NCBI GenBank assembly: GCA_027076245.1
Contig: JALTKC010000256.1
Coordinates: forward strand, 1 to 11,851
DNA from: Gammaproteobacteria bacterium
GTDB taxonomy: Bacteria > Pseudomonadota > Gammaproteobacteria > GRL18
DNA length: 11,851 nucleotides
Direction of reading: 5' to 3'
Shown here: one piece after another, positions 4,308-11,851 of the stretch
How the letters are laid out: each line of letters starts with the position of its first letter
Position numbering within the stretch: the stretch's first letter is position 1
Position numbers and translations under genes: made by a program
The notes under the pieces: generated by a model
Databases searched by the model: none
Seen by the model: only the letters and a program-made list of their open reading frames with translations
What the model was told of the DNA's origin: nothing

Positions 4308-6737
4308 TTAAAATTGCAGCGGTTCCGGCTTGCCGGTATAAAAGCCCTGGGAATAATCCACACCCATTTTTTTCAGCTCCAGCAGGGTTTCTTTATCTTC
4401 CACCCATTCAGCGATGGTGCGCAGACCCATTGTATGGCCAATCTGGTTAATGGACTCTACCATAGCACGGTCAATCTCATCGTTAGCGATATCTCTGACA
4501 AAGCTGCCGTCAATTTTCAGAAAGTCTACGGGCAGGTGTTTTAAATAACCAAAGGAACTCAGGCCGCTGCCAAAATCATCCAGGGCAAACTGACAGCCGA
4601 GAATTTTTAGCTCATCCATAAAATGATTGGCGGTGCTTAAATTGGCAATGGCTATGGTTTCGGTAATTTCCAGACACAGTTCATTAAATTTAATATTATG
4701 TTTTCTGGCCTGCTGCTGAATATACTCCAGAAACCGGGCATTTAATGAGTCTCCGGAAAGGTTAATACCTACTACCCGATGTTCGTAACCTTTTCTGAAA
4801 AATTCACCTCGGGACATGGCCGCAAAGGTTTTTTCTATGACCATGCGATCGATTTTCGGCATCAGATTATAACGCTCTGCTGCCGGGATAAAGGCATCCG
4901 GTGATACCAGTTCCCCCTGGTCATTGTTCATGCGCACCAGTACTTCCCAGTGCATAGACAGTTTTTCCTTTTCAAATAAGGAAACCACCGGTTGTTTGAA
5001 AAGTGTAAACGCATCCTCTTTAAGCGCATTATTAATACGCATAACATAGTGCATTTCACTATGGCGTTTAGCCAGTTCTTCGTCTGTCGGCTTATAAACA
5101 TGGATACGGTTTCGACCACTGTCCTTAGCTGCATAACAGGCCAGATCGGCCGCACTGAGAATATCAGAAATCTTTTTACTGGTTTTATTAATGGCAACAA
5201 CACCAATACTGACCCCTACTTCAAAAACCCGTTTTTCCCATACAAATCGGAAGTTCTTGATATTTTTACGGATAGTATCAGCCAGCTTTTCAGCCTGCTG
5301 CAGTTCACAGTTTTCCAGCAGAATACCAAATTCATCACCGCCCAGACGTGCCAGCAGATCTGACTCCCGAATACTGTTTGACAGTTCTATGGATAACTGC
5401 CTGAGCAGTTCATCACCGGCCATATGACCAGAGGTATCATTAACAACTTTAAACTGGTCCAGATCAAGATAGCACAGAACATGTTCGTTATCTTCATCCC
5501 AGGCATCGTTAAGTAATTCTTCCAGACGCTTTTCAAAAACCCGGCGGTTAAACAGTTCCGTGAGTTCATCATGACTGGCCTGCCAGGAAAGCTGTCGGCT
5601 CATTCTGCGGGATTCACTGATATCCTGAAAGACAATAACCCCACCGATAATATGACCATTCTGATTTTTCATAGGGGCCACTGACAGTTCCACACTGATT
5701 AAATGCCCTTGACGATCTTTAAGTGCAGTATCGACTTTCTGTTCAACAATCTGCTTATTACTTAATAAGCGTTCCAGCGGGTTTTCAATGGCTCTGCAAT
5801 TTTCCTCATCCACCAGTTGAAAAATCTCACAGATAAGCCGGCCTTTTGCTTCCTGCTTATCCCAGCCCAGAATACTTTCTGCCACCGGATTCAAAAAATT
5901 TATTCTGGCTTCAGCATCGGTAGTAATCACCGCATCGGTAATTGAATACAGGGTCACTTCAGCCAGTTCTTTTTCCTTAAACAGGGCCAGTTCCGACTGT
6001 TTGGCACGTGCCAGTGCCCGATGCACTTCCCGTTGCTGCTGTTCAATTGCATCCAGGGCTTTATTAATAAAACGGGATAAAAAACCAAATTCATCGGATG
6101 TGGATTCATCAAACCGGACAGAAGTATTACCCCGGGCAAATTGCTGTGCTGAATCCAGCAGTTTTCGAAACGGTTTGGTCAACATCTGCTGTAATATGCT
6201 TTGCAGCAACAGACCGAAGCCGAATATCAGTGCGGCAATGGCCAGCAGTATATCTTTTCTTTCTGCTATAACCTGCCTCTTAAGTTCAGGATAATACGCA
6301 GTCAGGGTATATATTAAGTGTCCGCTACTGTCAGCAGTCTCTCTATCATGCACCAGAAAACGCTGCGTAAAAGCAATCGTGTTTGCTGGTTTTTGCCCTT
6401 TTTGATAAACTTGTTTCCCGCTTTCCAGGCTGACAGCAGCTATTGAATAAAGCGGCTGATAACGGGCAAATTCTTCAGCCAGTATCAACTCCGTTTTAAT
6501 TGATTTATCTTCTTCCATGCGGGTCTGCAGTGAATTGGCCAGTAAAATGGTACTGGTTTCAAAACGGGTCTGTAACTCTTTTTCCTTACCCTGCAAAAGG
6601 AAAACAGTAATAATTAACCCAACCAGTACCAGCCCCCAGAAGACCACACCGGTAATACGCAGCGGCAGTACAAAGTTATACTGTTCTTCAGTATTTTTCT
6701 GTTTATTTCTGTGATGGGTCGATGTATTGCCGGTCAT
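4308..6737 (-). CDS. Membrane GGDEF-EAL protein (HAMP-PAS-GGDEF-EAL), c-di-GMP synthesis/breakdown
   Basis: An 809-residue inner-membrane sensor. Membrane segments at about 28-50 and 161-182 flank a periplasmic region of about 110 residues. Then follow a HAMP linker (183-235), a coiled stretch, a PAS domain (258-375), GGDEF (385-545) and EAL (560-805). The cyclase site GGDEF (466-470), metal ligand D425 and inhibitory RxxD (RESD, 457-460) are intact. The phosphodiesterase motif reads EVL (598-600), keeping the catalytic Glu; NLS (659-661), LEITET (689-694), DDFGSG (720-725), K741, E777 and Q797 are also present. Both activities are therefore plausible. Its ATG overlaps the stop of the upstream membrane protein (ATGA), making it the last gene of the pepP-ubiH-ubiI operon. 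The signal it senses is unknown. Confidence 0.93.
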   Translation of the reverse strand: MTGNTSTHHRNKQKNTEEQYNFVLPLRITGVVFWGLVLVGLIITVFLLQGKEKELQTRFETSTILLANSLQTRMEEDKSIKTELILAEEFARYQPLYSIAAVSLESGKQVYQKGQKPANTIAFTQRFLVHDRETADSSGHLIYTLTAYYPELKRQVIAERKDILLAIAALIFGFGLLLQSILQQMLTKPFRKLLDSAQQFARGNTSVRFDESTSDEFGFLSRFINKALDAIEQQQREVHRALARAKQSELALFKEKELAEVTLYSITDAVITTDAEARINFLNPVAESILGWDKQEAKGRLICEIFQLVDEENCRAIENPLERLLSNKQIVEQKVDTALKDRQGHLISVELSVAPMKNQNGHIIGGVIVFQDISESRRMSRQLSWQASHDELTELFNRRVFEKRLEELLNDAWDEDNEHVLCYLDLDQFKVVNDTSGHMAGDELLRQLSIELSNSIRESDLLARLGGDEFGILLENCELQQAEKLADTIRKNIKNFRFVWEKRVFEVGVSIGVVAINKTSKKISDILSAADLACYAAKDSGRNRIHVYKPTDEELAKRHSEMHYVMRINNALKEDAFTLFKQPVVSLFEKEKLSMHWEVLVRMNNDQGELVSPDAFIPAAERYNLMPKIDRMVIEKTFAAMSRGEFFRKGYEHRVVGINLSGDSLNARFLEYIQQQARKHNIKFNELCLEITETIAIANLSTANHFMDELKILGCQFALDDFGSGLSSFGYLKHLPVDFLKIDGSFVRDIANDEIDRAMVESINQIGHTMGLRTIAEWVEDKETLLELKKMGVDYSQGFYTGKPEPLQF

Positions 6738-7168
6738 TTAAAGCCCACCCATTTTACCAGTATCAGTACCGGACATACGGCACTGAATCCAGCCCCCAGA
6801 ATGGCCAGCCCCATAAACCAGGGGAAAAACCAGCTGACATAAGCTAATGGAGTGATTATATTCTCTGGAAGCAGGTTCAGGTGTGGATCAAATATAATAT
6901 AGGAAATTGCCAGCAGGAGACTGACAATTAAACGCCATGCCCGTTCAGCAGAAAAATTGAATCGGGACAGATTTTGCACTGGAGCCATATTATTACTGCA
7001 TCCGGAAGTAATGGGAATAAAGCGATTAATCAGATCTGGCAGAAGATAATTGCTGATACCCTCCAGGAACATCAGCAGAATCAACAGGTAAACCCCATTG
7101 TGTATATCAAAATAAAGAAAAATCAGCAGCAGACTGCCAATTAACAGACGATAACTTCTATTAGTCAT
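6734..7168 (-). CDS. Small multi-pass membrane protein, DUF2892-like second half
   Basis: A 144-residue hydrophobic protein with about four membrane segments (6-22, 25-44, 79-94, 108-138). The second half, from SAERAWRLIVSLLLA to GFSAVCPVLILVKWVG, resembles the DUF2892/YgaP-type inner-membrane module, which ends in a Gly-rich turn followed by Cys-Pro. The function is unknown. It starts 8 nt after ubiI with a poor ribosome site, so translation is likely coupled to ubiI, and its stop overlaps the GGDEF/EAL start. The strict coupling suggests the two membrane proteins may act together, which is inference. The family assignment is tentative. Confidence 0.6.
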   Translation of the reverse strand: MTNRSYRLLIGSLLLIFLYFDIHNGVYLLILLMFLEGISNYLLPDLINRFIPITSGCSNNMAPVQNLSRFNFSAERAWRLIVSLLLAISYIIFDPHLNLLPENIITPLAYVSWFFPWFMGLAILGAGFSAVCPVLILVKWVGFK

Positions 7169-7176
7169 GTTTATGC

Positions 7177-8460
7177 TTATTTATAGTCAGAACGTGCCAA
7201 TACGGGTAACTCATCATTAATGCCCGTACCTGCCAGTCCCATAGCGCGTTTTATCATAACCTGCTTTAAGGGCTGTATTTTATCGGCGAGCCCCAGCCCG
7301 GCATTACGCAGGAGTTTTAAAGGAGTAATATCATTACTGAACAAACGTTTAAACCCATCCATAGCAGCCAGCATAGCAATATTGTCTGCTTTACGGCGCC
7401 GTTCAAAACGCCTTAATGCCAGGGTACCGCCAATGGCCCGATGCTGCTGCAGTGCCCGTTGAATTTCTTCTGCCAGTACCACCGCATCCAGCAGCCCCAG
7501 ATTAACCCCCTGTCCGGCCAGAGGATGTACGGTATGCGCAGCATCACCAATCAGAGCCAGATGTTCCTGTACATACTGGTTAGCATGGCGTAAGCGCAGG
7601 GGGAATGCACCACGATCTGAATTGAGTTTTATCCGCCCCAGAGTGCTGCCGAAAGCCAGTTGCAGCTCCTGGTTAAACTGCTGCTCATTCATATTCAACA
7701 AAGCCTGTGCCTTATCTTCTGAAGTGGACCAGACAATGGAGCTGATGGTTTCAGCAGAAGTATCATCGCATAAAGGCAGAAAAGCCAGCGGCCCCTCTGG
7801 CATAAACTGCTGCCAGCAGGCGTTTTGATGGGGCTCGGAGGTGGTGACATTACATACGACTGCAGTCTGGTAATAAGCCCAGGTACTCAGGGAAATGCCC
7901 ACCTGCTGCCTGACCCAGGAATTAGCACCGTCAGCCCCCACCAGCAGATCAGCGCTGAAGCGCTGTCCGTCTTCAGTGGTCAGTTGTACGCCCGCTTCTG
8001 GCTGAGTAGTCGTTTGTTGATTATTTATCTGCAGCTCAGCCACTTTAAGCGGCATTAATAAATCGACATTATCGAAATCCGCCAGACGGGTCTGCACCGC
8101 TTTCTGAATAATGCGGTTTTCCACAATATGACCCAGGTTCATCTGGCCGATATCGATACTGTTAAAATGGATCTCTCCATGGCCGGTGGCATCCCAGACA
8201 TGCATCTGATCATAGGCACAGACACCGTCTTTCTGCATGCTCTGCCAGGCACCGATATTTTCAAAAATATGCTGACTGGCATGGGTTAAGGCACTGACCC
8301 GGATGTCATGACTACCTTCAGACCAGTTATAATCCGCCTGATGGGCTTCAATAACCGCTATTTTCAGGGGGCTGTCACCCAGGGCACAGGCCAGGGTCGC
8401 CCCTACCATACCGCCGCCGATAATGATCAGATCATAATGTTGTACTGCTGATTTTTGCAT
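7177..8460 (-). CDS. ubiI: UbiI/VisC-type FAD-dependent hydroxylase of ubiquinone synthesis
   Basis: A 427-residue flavin monooxygenase of the UbiH/UbiF/UbiI family. It has the FAD-binding GGGMVG (15-20), the DG motif GADGAN (175-180) and the second FAD motif GDAAHTVHPLAGQGVN (305-320). The C-terminal region (FERRRKADN, AAMDGFKRLFS, ending LPVLARS) is close to the VisC proteins next to ubiH in Pseudomonas-type clusters, so C5 hydroxylation of 2-octaprenylphenol is the likely reaction. Some residues in the tail (ADN, FSN) recall UbiF, and a role at C6 cannot be excluded from sequence alone. It starts 61 nt after ubiH. The enzyme is expected at the inner-membrane face in the ubiquinone complex. 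Confidence 0.85.
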   Translation of the reverse strand: MQKSAVQHYDLIIIGGGMVGATLACALGDSPLKIAVIEAHQADYNWSEGSHDIRVSALTHASQHIFENIGAWQSMQKDGVCAYDQMHVWDATGHGEIHFNSIDIGQMNLGHIVENRIIQKAVQTRLADFDNVDLLMPLKVAELQINNQQTTTQPEAGVQLTTEDGQRFSADLLVGADGANSWVRQQVGISLSTWAYYQTAVVCNVTTSEPHQNACWQQFMPEGPLAFLPLCDDTSAETISSIVWSTSEDKAQALLNMNEQQFNQELQLAFGSTLGRIKLNSDRGAFPLRLRHANQYVQEHLALIGDAAHTVHPLAGQGVNLGLLDAVVLAEEIQRALQQHRAIGGTLALRRFERRRKADNIAMLAAMDGFKRLFSNDITPLKLLRNAGLGLADKIQPLKQVMIKRAMGLAGTGINDELPVLARSDYK

Positions 8461-8521
8461 AGTTTATCCAGCGCCTGTCCAGTTTTCTGGTCGTTACTTT
8501 TAATGAAAAATAATGAAAAAT

Positions 8522-9814
8522 TTAATACAGCGATTGCCCTACAGCCATTTTACTCAGCCGTCCCTGTAATACGCCCTTACCCATTGCTTCTGCCGCTATC
8601 ATGTGCCGTAAAGGAGCAATAATATCCGTGAGTAATAAACCACTGTCTCTAAGCGCTGTTAATACCATAGAATTATTGGAAAACAGTTTAATCAGGCTAT
8701 TGGTTATGGTGGTGACCTGACGGATATCCGCCTGACGCCATTGCCAGTAATCACTTAATAACTGACGGTCTCCGGGATCGGGTGTTTTGTGCTGCTGAAT
8801 ACCGGCTGCAATTAATTCTGCCAGAGCGGCAATGTCTCTTAAGCCCAGATTAAACCCCTGCCCGGCGACCGGATGGACACCATGAGCTGCATTGCCTATC
8901 AGGGCGATACGGGGCTGACCTTCCAGAGTCCGATTATCCACAGTCATTAAGACCAGCGGATAGGCTGAGCGTTTACCCACCCGGGTAATTGCCCCCAGAC
9001 GAAAACCAAAGCGATCCTGCAAAGCCTTTGCAAACTGCCTGTCATCCCAGGCCATAATATCCTTAACCTGATGATCCTGTGCTGTCCAGACCAGAGAGCA
9101 GCGGTTTCTGGATAACGGCAGCACTGCCAGAGGGCCGGTGTCGGTAAAACGCTCGTAAGCCACATTCTGATGCGGCAGTTCGGTTTCTATATTGGCAATA
9201 ATAGCCGTCTGGGCATAAGAACGCTGATTGACCCGGATCCCCAGGGATTCACGGGTGCGGGAATTAACCCCATCGGCAATAATCAGCAGGGCACTGTCGA
9301 GGTGCTGCGTTTTTTTACCTGTTTTAATGGTCAGACTGACTTTGTCAGCACTGCTCTGATTATCCACCTGCTCTACCTGAGCAGGATTATAAATATGAAT
9401 ATTGTTATGCTGTTTTAGCTGAGCCAGCAGCACTTCACCAATCACCCGGCTTTCAACCACATAACCCAGCGCCGGCACGGCTTCTTCCTGATGACTCAGA
9501 CGAACCGCACCAAAATGGCCGCGGTCAGATACATGGATATGTTTTATGGCCGCATAATTTTCACTGTCTTTACTGCTGTCGGTGTGTATCAGCCGCTCCC
9601 ACAATCCCATGGCGGCATAAATCTGCCTGGAACTCCAGGATAGAGCCAGGCAGCGGTCATCAAAACTGGGCTGGGTCTGCTGCTCCTGATAAGGATGGGC
9701 TTCAATGATGGCAATATTCAACTGCAGCGGTGCCAGCGCTAGTGCCATCGTCGCTCCGGCCATACCGCCGCCGACAATGACAATATCAAAATAATCTGCT
9801 GTCTGTTTGCTCAT
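8522..9814 (-). CDS. ubiH: UbiH, 2-octaprenyl-6-methoxyphenol hydroxylase
   Basis: A 430-residue FAD monooxygenase that hydroxylates C1 of the ubiquinone ring precursor. Landmarks are GGGMAG (15-20), IHVSDRGHFG (93-102), ADGVNS (180-185), YERFTDTGPLAVLPL (220-234) and GNAAHGVHPVAGQGFN (307-322). IHVSDRGH and GNAA, rather than GDAA, separate UbiH from its paralogue downstream. An in-frame TAA just upstream fixes ATG 9814 as the start; the best Shine-Dalgarno (GGAGG) is a rather long 14 nt away. It follows pepP by 40 nt, as in other gammaproteobacteria. Confidence 0.93.
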   Translation of the reverse strand: MSKQTADYFDIVIVGGGMAGATMALALAPLQLNIAIIEAHPYQEQQTQPSFDDRCLALSWSSRQIYAAMGLWERLIHTDSSKDSENYAAIKHIHVSDRGHFGAVRLSHQEEAVPALGYVVESRVIGEVLLAQLKQHNNIHIYNPAQVEQVDNQSSADKVSLTIKTGKKTQHLDSALLIIADGVNSRTRESLGIRVNQRSYAQTAIIANIETELPHQNVAYERFTDTGPLAVLPLSRNRCSLVWTAQDHQVKDIMAWDDRQFAKALQDRFGFRLGAITRVGKRSAYPLVLMTVDNRTLEGQPRIALIGNAAHGVHPVAGQGFNLGLRDIAALAELIAAGIQQHKTPDPGDRQLLSDYWQWRQADIRQVTTITNSLIKLFSNNSMVLTALRDSGLLLTDIIAPLRHMIAAEAMGKGVLQGRLSKMAVGQSLY

Positions 9815-9854
9815 TTGCTGTTAGCTTGCCTCCGCTTATTTCAGCGCTTTTTAG

Positions 9855-11351
9855 TTACTTTTTTCCACTCGCTTTTTTTCTGCCTGTTGGAGCTGCCTTC
9901 TTTTTCACCGGTTTTTTTACTGTTTTTTTCTTTACGGCTTTCTTCAATGCTTTTTTAACTGTTTTCCTGGAGGCAATTTTTTTAACGGCCTTTTTCTTTA
10001 CCACTGCTTTCGCTTTAGCCTTTGACCGGGCCTGTACTGATTTTGAACAGGCCATAATGGCTTCTATTTCTGCCACGCTTTTAGGAGCGGCAGCGGTTAA
10101 GACTTCATAACCATTACGGGTTACCCGTACATCGTCTTCAATACGAATGCCAATATTACGCCACTTTTTGGGTATTTTCCGGTTATTGCCGGTATAAATG
10201 CCCGGTTCTATGGTCAGTACCATGCCGTTTTCCAGCATGCGCCATTCATTATCAATTTTATAATCACCCACATCGTGCACATCCAGCCCCAGCCAGTGTC
10301 CGGTGCGGTGCATATAATACGGTTTATACGCTTCGTCTTTTATCAGTCTGTCGACCCGGCCTTTAAGCAGCCCCAGTTTAACCAGCCCCCGGGTGATCAC
10401 CTTGACGGCGGCTTCATGAGGCGCATTCCAGTGGTTACCGGGATAAACCTGTTCGATGGCCGCGGCCTGAGCTTCCAGAACCAGCTCATACAGAGCTTTC
10501 TGTTCAGCACTGAAACAACCGTTAACCGGAAAAGTGCGGGTAATATCCGCAGCATAGCCATGGTATTCGCCGCCGGCATCAATCAGCACCAGTTCACCGT
10601 CTTTTAAAGGTTCACTGTTTTCTGTGTAGTGTAAAATACAGCCGTTTTTACCGCCGCCGACAATGGCAGGATAGGCCTGAGAGCGACAGCCCTGGGACAG
10701 GGTTTCGTAGATAAACTCGGCTTCCAGCTGATATTCATACATACCGGGACGACAGGCCTGCATCATGCGCCGGTGTGCTGCACAGGATATTTCAGCCGCT
10801 TTTTTCATCATTTTAATTTCAGTCGCCGATTTGTACAATCGCATTTCATGTAAAGCATGATCCAGCGCAACAAATTCACCCGGCGCATTGACGCCCATAC
10901 GGACTTTCTGTTTAAGCTGATTCACCCATCCGGTCAGACGCTGATCAAAATCGCTATGGATCCCCATGGTGTAAAACACCCTGTTTTTGTTTTCCATCAG
11001 TCCGGGCAGGATCTCATCAATGTCGGAAATGGGAAATGAATCATCGGCACCAAAATGTTCAATGGCGCCTTTCTGGCCATAACGACGGCCGTGCCAGATT
11101 TCCTGAGTCTCGTCTTTTTCCCGGCAGAACAGCACATATTCACCGTGCTCACGGCCGGGGATCAGCACCAGCACCGCTTCCGGTTCCCAGAAACCGGTCA
11201 GGTAGAGAAAATCACTGTCGGGTCGAAAGGGATAGGTAACATCCCGGTTACGGGTCTGTTCCAGCGCCGTGGGCAGAATGGCAATACTGTCTTTGCCCAT
11301 ATCCTGCATTAAATGTTTTCTGCGCCGTGCAAATTCTTTAGTGTCTATCAT
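9855..11351 (-). CDS. pepP: PepP, Xaa-Pro aminopeptidase with lysine-rich C-terminal extension
   Basis: Removes N-terminal residues before proline, using two Mn ions. The 498-residue protein has an N-terminal creatinase-like domain (1-170) and a pita-bread catalytic domain with ligands D258, D269, H352, E382 and E405, all present; H348 and H359 are further conserved His. The enzyme proper ends near residue 433, about the full length of E. coli PepP. A further 60 residues (437-498) consist almost wholly of Lys, Ala, Val and Arg in AVKK/TVKK-like repeats, resembling histone H1/AlgP tails; this is not usual for PepP. The stop is 40 nt before ubiH. ATG 11351 has only a weak AGG ahead and lies 11 nt after ygfB. 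Confidence 0.93.
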   Translation of the reverse strand: MIDTKEFARRRKHLMQDMGKDSIAILPTALEQTRNRDVTYPFRPDSDFLYLTGFWEPEAVLVLIPGREHGEYVLFCREKDETQEIWHGRRYGQKGAIEHFGADDSFPISDIDEILPGLMENKNRVFYTMGIHSDFDQRLTGWVNQLKQKVRMGVNAPGEFVALDHALHEMRLYKSATEIKMMKKAAEISCAAHRRMMQACRPGMYEYQLEAEFIYETLSQGCRSQAYPAIVGGGKNGCILHYTENSEPLKDGELVLIDAGGEYHGYAADITRTFPVNGCFSAEQKALYELVLEAQAAAIEQVYPGNHWNAPHEAAVKVITRGLVKLGLLKGRVDRLIKDEAYKPYYMHRTGHWLGLDVHDVGDYKIDNEWRMLENGMVLTIEPGIYTGNNRKIPKKWRNIGIRIEDDVRVTRNGYEVLTAAAPKSVAEIEAIMACSKSVQARSKAKAKAVVKKKAVKKIASRKTVKKALKKAVKKKTVKKPVKKKAAPTGRKKASGKK

Positions 11352-11362
11352 GGGTGGCCTGT

Positions 11363-11851
11363 TTAATGTAAGGTCTGATCTTCTGGAATATCCACCGGTA
11401 CCAGCAGAGGGTTCATTTCTTCATTCACCAGCAGCACACCGATACGGATAAATTCCACCAGTTCGGTAATGGCTTCTTCATCACTGTCATCACCGGCCAG
11501 ATCATAATCATCTGCCGATGAAACAGAAGTCATGGCTTCGACAAACTCGGCCACCTCTTCCGGATAATCCGTAAATTTTTCGATTCCGGCCAGACTCAGC
11601 CCCATTAAAAAACCCTGCGCCCACTGGGCTATGGCTGCTAACTGTACGGTTTCACTTTCATCTTCCGGCAAAAGTGGATAAAAATTAAGATTATTATCCG
11701 ATAAGGCCGCAACGGTCTGGAAAAACAATTCTGATAACCATTCAGCGGCTTCGGCTGCAAGAATATCACCCTGCTCAATAGCTTCTGTCCCGGTTGTGGT
11801 TAAAGCCAGCCATTCCCGGGGTTCCAGATCGGCCCGGCCGCAGAGTAAACC
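11363..11851 (-). CDS. ygfB: YgfB/UPF0149 family protein (partial, runs off right edge)
   Basis: The reading frame is open from the right edge to TAA at 11363-11365, giving 162 residues; about 25-30 N-terminal residues lie outside. The visible start GLLCGR matches the HGL-CG motif near the N-terminus of YgfB, and the acidic all-helical C-terminus ends PEDQTLH, close to the PTLH ending of E. coli YgfB. A TTG at 11728 is internal and is not the start. The function in most bacteria is unclear; in Pseudomonas aeruginosa a homologue affects beta-lactam resistance through ampDh3 regulation. It lies directly upstream of pepP, the conserved arrangement. Confidence 0.9.
   Translation of the reverse strand, partial: GLLCGRADLEPREWLALTTTGTEAIEQGDILAAEAAEWLSELFFQTVAALSDNNLNFYPLLPEDESETVQLAAIAQWAQGFLMGLSLAGIEKFTDYPEEVAEFVEAMTSVSSADDYDLAGDDSDEEAITELVEFIRIGVLLVNEEMNPLLVPVDIPEDQTLH

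Noticed and set aside
4938..4946. EVL instead of EAL as a sign of a dead phosphodiesterase
   Set aside because: The catalytic Glu is kept and all other metal- and base-binding residues (NLS, LEITET, DDFGSG, Lys, Glu, QGF) are present; EVL occurs in active enzymes.
8461..8521. Terminator between ubiH and ubiI (CCAG-TTTT-CTGG hairpin)
   Set aside because: The stem is only 4 bp and no T-run follows on the minus strand; the genes are more likely co-transcribed.
9826..10110. A hydrophobic Phe-rich plus-strand reading frame opposite the pepP tail
   Set aside because: It is the mirror of the lysine codons (AAA read as TTT) and is a compositional artefact.

Overview
This window joins a block of ordinary gammaproteobacterial core genes to a mobile, cassette-like region. 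The core block (about 4308-11851, all on the minus strand) reads ygfB - pepP - ubiH - ubiI/visC - a small membrane protein - a GGDEF/EAL protein. The order ygfB-pepP-ubiH-ubiI is the ubiquinone-synthesis cluster known from Pseudomonas and relatives, so the host is almost certainly a gammaproteobacterium with moderate GC; I cannot name the genus. Spacing is tight (11, 40, 61 and 8 nt, then an ATGA overlap), so the block is probably one operon whose promoter lies beyond the right edge.

The left part (1-4140) looks like an integron-type cassette array without a visible integron integrase. Four junctions have attC geometry: a box ending in AAC, hairpin arms with unpaired bases, and a box starting with GTT (132-192, 2540-2626, a disrupted one at 3155-3419, and 4078-4138). 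The best evidence is that each inferred cassette starts with a sequence complementary to the AAC box at its own end: GTTGGAC/GTCCAAC for 186-2546, GTTATGGC/GCCATAAC for 2620-3162, and GTTATGC/GCATAAC for 3413-4084. The stop codons of two cassette genes lie inside the AAC box, as is common in real cassettes.

Cassette 1 is filled by an IS91-like element (minus strand) encoding a HUH/Y2 transposase and, translationally coupled upstream of it, a XerC/D-type tyrosine recombinase. Cassette 2 carries a DUF4160-DUF2442 pair, followed by a disrupted attC that contains the tail of an ABC-transporter TOBE domain. Cassette 3 carries a Phd/YefM antitoxin and a RelE/ParE toxin with a TTG start overlapping the antitoxin stop. 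A 153-155 bp imperfect direct repeat (135-289 and 4081-4233) brackets the array; it consists of an attC plus about 95 bp beyond it, including a small intrinsic-terminator-like hairpin.

Gene-poor stretches: 87-437 holds a 12-bp direct repeat, a GC-rich hairpin, attC1, a terminator and the presumed origin end of the IS91-like element. 3162-3508 holds the broken attC, the TOBE fragment and the toxin-antitoxin operator. 4084-4307 holds attC4, the second repeat copy and AT-rich spacer. No tRNA, rRNA or CRISPR array was seen.

The most interesting points are the cassette array itself, the unusual three-bulge attC2, the duplicated attC-plus-flank, the histone-H1-like lysine tail on PepP, and the c-di-GMP enzyme at the end of the ubiquinone operon.
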